In this document: one piece after another, positions 60,739-64,000 of the stretch | How positions within the stretch are numbered: the first letter of the stretch is position 1 | Layout of the letters: every line of letters begins with the position of its first letter | Source of the DNA: Nocardioides campestrisoli | GTDB taxonomy: Bacteria; Actinomycetota; Actinomycetes; Propionibacteriales; Nocardioidaceae | Direction: 5' to 3' | Assembly (NCBI RefSeq): GCF_013624435.2 | Contig: NZ_CP061768.1 | Span: 496,001-560,000, forward strand | DNA length: 64,000 bases | The notes under the pieces: generated by a model | Seen by the model: only the letters and a program-made list of their open reading frames with translations | Database searches by the model: none | Told to the model about the DNA's origin: nothing | Made by a program: the position numbers and the translations under genes

Positions 60739-61432
60739 GTGGCCGGTCCTCGAGCCGGAAGCCGACACCGCGCACGGTGGTGATCTCCACCGAGGCTCCC
60801 GCCTCCTCCAGCTTCTGCCGCAGCCGCCCGATCGTGGCGTCCAGGGTCTTGGTGGAGCCGTACCAGTTCTCGTCCCAGACCTCGCTGATCAGCTGGTCCC
60901 GGGCCACCACCGCGCCGCGGGTCGCGTCGAGCAGGGCGAGCACGTCGAACTCCTTGGTGGTGGCCTGGAGCTCCCGGTCGCCGACCCAGGTACGCCGGGC
61001 CTGGACGTCGACCCGGAACCGCGGCGTGGACCCGTTGGTCCGTACCGGCGTCGCGACCGGGGCGGGCGCGCTGCGCCGCAGCAGGGCGCGGGCCCGGGCC
61101 AGCAGCTCGGCCAGGCCGAAGGGCTTGGCCAGGTAGTCGTCGGCGCCGACGTCGAGCCCGACCACGCGGTCCAGCTCGCCGTCGCGGGCGGTCAGGATGA
61201 TGATCCCGCCGGTGAAGCCGTCCTCGCGGGCCCGTCGGCACAGGTCGAGGCCGTCGACGTCGGGCAGGCCCAGGTCGAGCAGGAGCAGGTCGACCCCACC
61301 AGCCGCGAGCCGGGGGAGCGCGGGCAGCCCCTCCGGGAGCCGTTCCACCTCGTACCCCTCACGCTCCAGGGTCCGGACGAGTGGAGCGGCGATCTTGTCG
61401 TCGTCCTCGACGACGAGCACGGAGGTGGGCAT
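60731..61432 (-). CDS. OmpR-family response regulator
   Basis: 233 residues. The receiver has phospho-acceptor Asp53 (LLDLGLPD) and Lys103 (KPFG). The C-terminal winged-helix DNA-binding domain ends with TLDATIGRLRQKLEEAG and TVRGVGFRLE. TATGCT (complement of 61441-61446) lies 8 nt before its ATG, within the last codons of the preceding gene, so it may also be expressed on its own. Partner of the downstream kinase. Confidence 0.94.
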   Translation of the reverse strand: MPTSVLVVEDDDKIAAPLVRTLEREGYEVERLPEGLPALPRLAAGGVDLLLLDLGLPDVDGLDLCRRAREDGFTGGIIILTARDGELDRVVGLDVGADDYLAKPFGLAELLARARALLRRSAPAPVATPVRTNGSTPRFRVDVQARRTWVGDRELQATTKEFDVLALLDATRGAVVARDQLISEVWDENWYGSTKTLDATIGRLRQKLEEAGASVEITTVRGVGFRLEDRPHA

Positions 61433-61434
61433 GG

Positions 61435-61833
61435 TCACAGAGCATACGGACGGCGCGCCGACTCCCTCCGACGCGCACGCGTGCGCGCGTCGACGGCCAC
61501 CAGGATCCAGGTGAGCGCGCAGGAGCCGAGCAGCAGCACGCTGCTGGCGGTGAGGTCGTCCCTGGCCTGCTCGCCCGGCAGGCCCACGGTCAGTCCCAGC
61601 ACCGTGATCAGCACCACCACCGCGGACAGCACGGTCGCGAGCAGTCGTGCCTCGAAGGTGTTGGCGAGCCACAGCGCGACGCCGACGGCCACGGAGACCA
61701 CCACCCCGACGCCCGTCAGCACCAGGACGGCGCTCTGCTGGCCCTCCACCATCGTCAGCACGAGCACCAGACCCACGGCCAGGGTGGACACCGAGGCCGC
61801 CCGAGAGGCGAGGGTGGGGTGTTCGGCGGCCAT
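61435..61833 (-). CDS. Small four-helix membrane protein
   Basis: 132 residues with four hydrophobic segments (about 15-30, 37-55, 63-82, 95-113) and a basic Arg-rich C-terminus. No family recognised. It overlaps the Ig-like protein gene by one base and ends 2 bp before the response regulator, so it is embedded in the leftward cluster and may work with the surface proteins or the sensor. Confidence 0.65.
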   Translation of the reverse strand: MAAEHPTLASRAASVSTLAVGLVLVLTMVEGQQSAVLVLTGVGVVVSVAVGVALWLANTFEARLLATVLSAVVVLITVLGLTVGLPGEQARDDLTASSVLLLGSCALTWILVAVDARTRARRRESARRPYAL

Positions 61834-63056
61834 CAGAACTCCTTGTCGAGCGGGCCGGACTCGGTGACCGTCGAGGTCGACGACCGGTTGCCGAGCAGGT
61901 CGGTCACGGACCCCGAGGGCGTCCAGGTCATGTCGGCGGGCGAGGAGGGGGTCGGGGTGCTGATCCCGGACGGGATCTCCTGGAACCGCACGACGACCTT
62001 GGTGCGGGTCCGCCCCCCGACCGTCTCGGTCTCGGCGGTCATCGTCGCTGGGAGGGTGCGTCCGAAGATGGTCAGCACGTAGTTGCCCCTGAGCTCGAGG
62101 CTGCCGAGGTTGACTCCGGAGACCTCCAGCACGTCGCCGCCGAAGAACCCGCCGGCGACCCGCACCTGCACGTTGCGCTCGGCGCCGTTCCAACCGGCGA
62201 GGATGCTGCCCAGGTTCACCTCGCGGGTGAACGTGTAGACCAGGGTGTCGCCGCCGTCCAGTCGCTCGGCGGCGCGGCCGCCGTTGACGCTCTGGACGTC
62301 GAGTCCGGCCAGCGCGGGAGCGTTGTCCAGCGTGCGGTTGGCGACCACCGCCGAGGTGGTGGTGTTGCCGGCCCGGTCGGTGGCCACGGCCCGGAGGTCG
62401 TAGCGGCCGTCGGCGAGCGGACGGGTGTCGACGGTGCAGCTCCAGGCCGACGTCGTGGGCGCGGTGGTGGCCGTGCAGACGTCGGTCCAGGCGCCTGCGC
62501 CGGCGGCGGCACGCTGCAGCACCACGGTGCGCAGACCTGAGCCGGCGTCCCCGGCGGTCCCGGTGAAGGTGACGGTGCCGGAGACCGTGCCCGCGGGGGC
62601 GGTGAGCGCGACGGTCGGCGGGGTGTTGTCCACCTGGGTGGTCGCCACGGCGGTGGCGCTGTAGCCGGCGGTGTCCTCGGCGGTGGCGCGCACGGCGTAC
62701 GACCCGTCGGCGACCTTGGTGGTGTCCCAGGCGCACGCGTACGGCGCGACCGTGCGGGTGCACAGCGCGGTCCAGCCGGTCTGGGCCGGCTGGGTGGCCT
62801 GGGTCTGGAGGGCCACCCGGGCCACCGAGGAGCGCTCGTCGCGGGCCGTCGCGTTGACCTGGACGGTGCCGCGCACCCAGGTGCCGGGCGCCTCGACCGC
62901 CACGATCGGGGGGGTCCAGTCGGCCGCGGCGGTGACCGTGGCGGTGTTCTTGGTGGTCGCGGAGAAGACCGCGGAGGAGAGGCCGGGGAAGGCCACCGTG
63001 ACGGTGCCGGCGAGCAGGACGACGCCGGCGGCGTTCAGGATCCGGGGGACCTTCAT
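61833..63056 (-). CDS. Secreted Ig-like surface protein with SipW-type signal region
   Basis: 407 residues. The N-terminus has a hydrophobic core (about 10-28) followed by AVFSATTKNTATVTAAADW. This is the pattern of SipW-processed TasA/camelysin proteins, with small residues before an F-S motif. Two Ig-like Big_3-type repeats (about 50-145 and 146-240) each carry a Cys pair, then a third unrelated beta domain (about 250-400). It has a GAGGAGG ribosome-binding site. A SipW-type peptidase is encoded just upstream, so export and processing are probably linked. Confidence 0.78.
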   Translation of the reverse strand: MKVPRILNAAGVVLLAGTVTVAFPGLSSAVFSATTKNTATVTAAADWTPPIVAVEAPGTWVRGTVQVNATARDERSSVARVALQTQATQPAQTGWTALCTRTVAPYACAWDTTKVADGSYAVRATAEDTAGYSATAVATTQVDNTPPTVALTAPAGTVSGTVTFTGTAGDAGSGLRTVVLQRAAAGAGAWTDVCTATTAPTTSAWSCTVDTRPLADGRYDLRAVATDRAGNTTTSAVVANRTLDNAPALAGLDVQSVNGGRAAERLDGGDTLVYTFTREVNLGSILAGWNGAERNVQVRVAGGFFGGDVLEVSGVNLGSLELRGNYVLTIFGRTLPATMTAETETVGGRTRTKVVVRFQEIPSGISTPTPSSPADMTWTPSGSVTDLLGNRSSTSTVTESGPLDKEF

Positions 63057-63207
63057 CGGGGGCGTCCTCCTCTCGGTGCGGGTGGTCGGCGGCGGGGTTG
63101 CGAGCCAGGAGCAACGCTAGTGGGGAGAGGGCCTGGGCTGTTCCACAGGAGCACCCCAGGATTTCCCCGGTTTGCTACGCGGCGCGGTGTGCCAGGTGAC
63201 CCTGCGC

Positions 63208-63813
63208 TCACGCCGACAGGCGACGCTGCTTCTCGGACTCCGGGTGGACGGGGAGCGGGTGCACCGGGTTCGTCGGGCGGCCGTCGTGTCGACGCAGGGC
63301 CTTCACCAGGTCGCGCAGCGCCATCAGGGCGATCCCTGCGGCGGGGACGCCGATCACGAGCATCCGGTTGCCCGGGTCGGCGAGGAAGATGAAGGCGTAG
63401 CCGAGGAGCGGGACGTCGTAGGCCACCACCGGCTGGGTGTCGGCGAGCAGGCTGAACTTCCACGGGTCGACGTCGGCGTTGGCATCACCCTTGGTCCGGT
63501 AGACCGGGACGCCGTTCTCGTCGCTCTTGATCGAGGTGATCCGGTGCGTGACCAGCGTGGTGACGCCGCTGTCGGTGGGCGGGAGGTAGGTGATCACGTC
63601 GCCGACCTCGAGCTCGCCCACCCGGACCTGCTTCTCGAAGACGATCGAGCCCTTCTCGATGGTCCCCGACATCGAGCCGCCGGTGATGATGTAGCGCTCG
63701 TAGCCGAAGAACGAGGGGGCGATGTAGGCCGCCGACCCTGCCATCACGGCCAGCAGCAGCAGGGTGTTGAGCGCGCGCACCGGCCGTCGCAGGGCCTGGG
63801 CGATCTTCCTCAT
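63208..63813 (-). CDS. sipW: SipW-type signal peptidase I
   Basis: 201 residues. Two membrane helices (about 14-32 and 140-165) flank a short catalytic domain. Ser47 (GGSMSGTI), His90 (VTHRI) and Asp110 (KGDAN) fit the ER/archaeal-type Ser-His-Asp signal peptidases such as SipW, not the Ser-Lys type. It should process the TasA-like and Ig-like neighbours. The symbol reflects type; orthology is inferred. Confidence 0.85.
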   Translation of the reverse strand: MRKIAQALRRPVRALNTLLLLAVMAGSAAYIAPSFFGYERYIITGGSMSGTIEKGSIVFEKQVRVGELEVGDVITYLPPTDSGVTTLVTHRITSIKSDENGVPVYRTKGDANADVDPWKFSLLADTQPVVAYDVPLLGYAFIFLADPGNRMLVIGVPAAGIALMALRDLVKALRRHDGRPTNPVHPLPVHPESEKQRRLSA

Positions 63814-63848
63814 CTCTCACTCCTGGTCCGTGCGGCTCGGGCGGGGGG

Positions 63849-64000
63849 TCACTGGTTGGTGGTGGTCCCGGTGAGCTGCGCGGAGTCCCAGACGTAGGTG
63901 GCGGTGGCGGTCTTGCCCTGGTCCTCGTTGCCGGTGGCCTGGGCGAGGGTGACCTGGAAGCGGTAGGTCCTGGCGGCGCCGGCGGTGATGGTGCCCAGGG
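63849..64000 (-). CDS. TasA/camelysin-like protein, C-terminal fragment
   Basis: Fifty codons before the stop, with the rest beyond the window. The segment TYRFQVTLAQATGNEDQGKT followed by ATATYVWDSAQLTG matches the C-terminal strands of SipW-dependent TasA-like secreted proteins, which build extracellular fibres in Bacillus. It directly precedes the SipW-type peptidase gene. The assignment needs the missing N-terminus. Confidence 0.65.
   Translation of the reverse strand, partial: LGTITAGAARTYRFQVTLAQATGNEDQGKTATATYVWDSAQLTGTTTNQ

Noticed and set aside
63057..63207. A riboswitch or attenuator between the SipW-type and Ig-like genes.
   Set aside because: The 150-bp gap has only a ribosome-binding site for the Ig-like gene and a short imperfect CCTGGG/CCCAGG pairing. 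No known riboswitch core is visible.

Overview
The window is very GC-rich DNA, dense with genes, with GTG/TTG starts, ATGA and GTGA start-stop overlaps and many apparently leaderless genes. The gene content (MhuD-type haem monooxygenase, DUF3073, DUF1707, DUF3817, RNase J, WYL regulator, DUF222/HNH protein, actinobacterial-type valine/leucine dehydrogenase, SigF/SigB-like promoter) points to an actinobacterium. A Nocardioides-like member of the Propionibacteriales is my best inference; no rRNA is present to confirm it.

Region 1 (1-12986) is a catabolic island. It holds the end of a thiolase-like gene, a DUF35 partner, an acyl-CoA dehydrogenase and a CitE-like lyase. A secreted Pro-Thr-repeat protein follows, then an MDR reductase/SDR pair, a two-domain VOC protein, a four-gene operon (CaiB-type CoA transferase, cyclase-family hydrolase, MmgE/PrpD, hydantoinase-like amidohydrolase) and a divergent flavoprotein. 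The two divergent gene pairs fire from very short AT-rich palindromic regions (18 and 28 bp). Substrate and regulator are unknown.

Region 2 (13000-31550) is housekeeping: small membrane proteins, a leaderless five-codon upstream ORF, an MhuD-like haem-degrading enzyme, a CNNM/CorC-type transporter and purine genes (purC, purS, purQ, purL) interleaved with an acyl-CoA ligase, cell-wall-binding proteins, a 2-hydroxyacid dehydrogenase, a YidE/AspT-type transporter, and a DrrAB-like ABC exporter with a divergent WYL regulator.

Region 3 (31550-48950) contains a DUF222/HNH protein, a DMT exporter and MocR regulator whose start codons overlap, small membrane proteins, a zinc alcohol dehydrogenase, GNATs, RNase J, an amidase homologue lacking the catalytic residues, methionine aminopeptidase, SRPBCC proteins, an M20 peptidase and an orphan GAF histidine kinase.

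Region 4 (49000-59440) has purF-purM-DUF3073, a branched-chain amino acid dehydrogenase, a probable beta-propeller protein, tRNA-Phe, tRNA-Glu and tRNA-Asp, a minimal metalloprotease, an RsbW-like protein behind a SigF-type promoter, a type II NADH dehydrogenase and a thioesterase.

Region 5 (59458-64000, all leftward) carries a SipW-type signal peptidase flanked by a TasA/camelysin-like protein (cut by the window edge) and an Ig-like surface protein with a matching signal region. A small membrane protein and a two-component system follow with almost no gaps, so this looks like a regulated surface-fibre locus.

No intergenic gap exceeds 300 bp. I see no transposon, CRISPR array or phage gene.
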